Assembly: GCA_947449125.1 (NCBI GenBank)
Contig: CANFQR010000117.1
Coordinates: forward strand, 1-5,571
Length of the DNA: 5,571 nucleotides
Direction of reading: 5' to 3'
Origin: Bacteroidota bacterium
GTDB taxonomy: Bacteria; Bacteroidota; Bacteroidia; B-17B0; Aurantibacillaceae
Under the pieces are notes generated by a model. That model ran no database searches and was not told where the DNA came from. It saw nothing but the letters and a program-made list of their open reading frames with translations. Both the position numbers and the translations under genes were made by a program. Numbering within the stretch: the first letter of the stretch is position 1; every line of letters begins with the position of its first letter. Of the stretch, positions 5,346-5,571 are shown one piece after another.

Positions 5346-5571
<226 letters not shown>

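Overview
The window looks like chromosomal DNA from a Bacteroidetes bacterium, probably a flavobacterium-like one. Four things point there: the low GC content; the near absence of Shine-Dalgarno sequences before start codons; -7 elements of the TAnnTTTG kind; and a relic of a type IX secretion (T9SS) C-terminal sorting domain, a system confined to that phylum.

Positions 1-2535 hold a compact minus-strand operon. In transcription order it encodes a small single-domain rhodanese, a tandem-domain universal stress protein, two half-size YeeE/YedE membrane proteins (GGCTSGH half, then GACPGP half), and the membrane-anchored start of a probable c-type cytochrome cut by the window edge. Family knowledge suggests import and handling of thiosulfate or sulfane sulfur linked to periplasmic electron transfer; the substrate itself is inferred.

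A divergent control region (2536-2701) separates the operon from a plus-strand gene for a 131-residue protein of unknown function. Between that gene and a minus-strand SAM-dependent methyltransferase (3353-3973) lies an untracked 77-codon reading frame without a start. It reads as a T9SS sorting domain and is best explained as a gene fragment.

The right end (4103-5571) is an oxidative-stress pair: a minus-strand LysR regulator with the two redox cysteines of OxyR, and the divergent start of katG, which encodes a catalase-peroxidase with an apparent signal peptide. Their 307-bp spacer carries an OxyR-like box next to the oxyR start and a good Bacteroidetes-type promoter pointing at katG.

The most notable signal is regulatory. 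Three 16-bp boxes of the form (T/G)GTnAC-N4-GTnACA, typical of Crp/Fnr-family sites, lie in the promoter regions of the sulfur operon, the 131-residue gene and the methyltransferase gene. Each is followed 21-22 bp downstream by a TAnnTTTG-like -7 element, with no TTG -33 element. This is the geometry of activator-dependent (class II) promoters. It joins three transcription units, two of them with no obvious sulfur role, into one predicted regulon whose regulator gene is not in the window.
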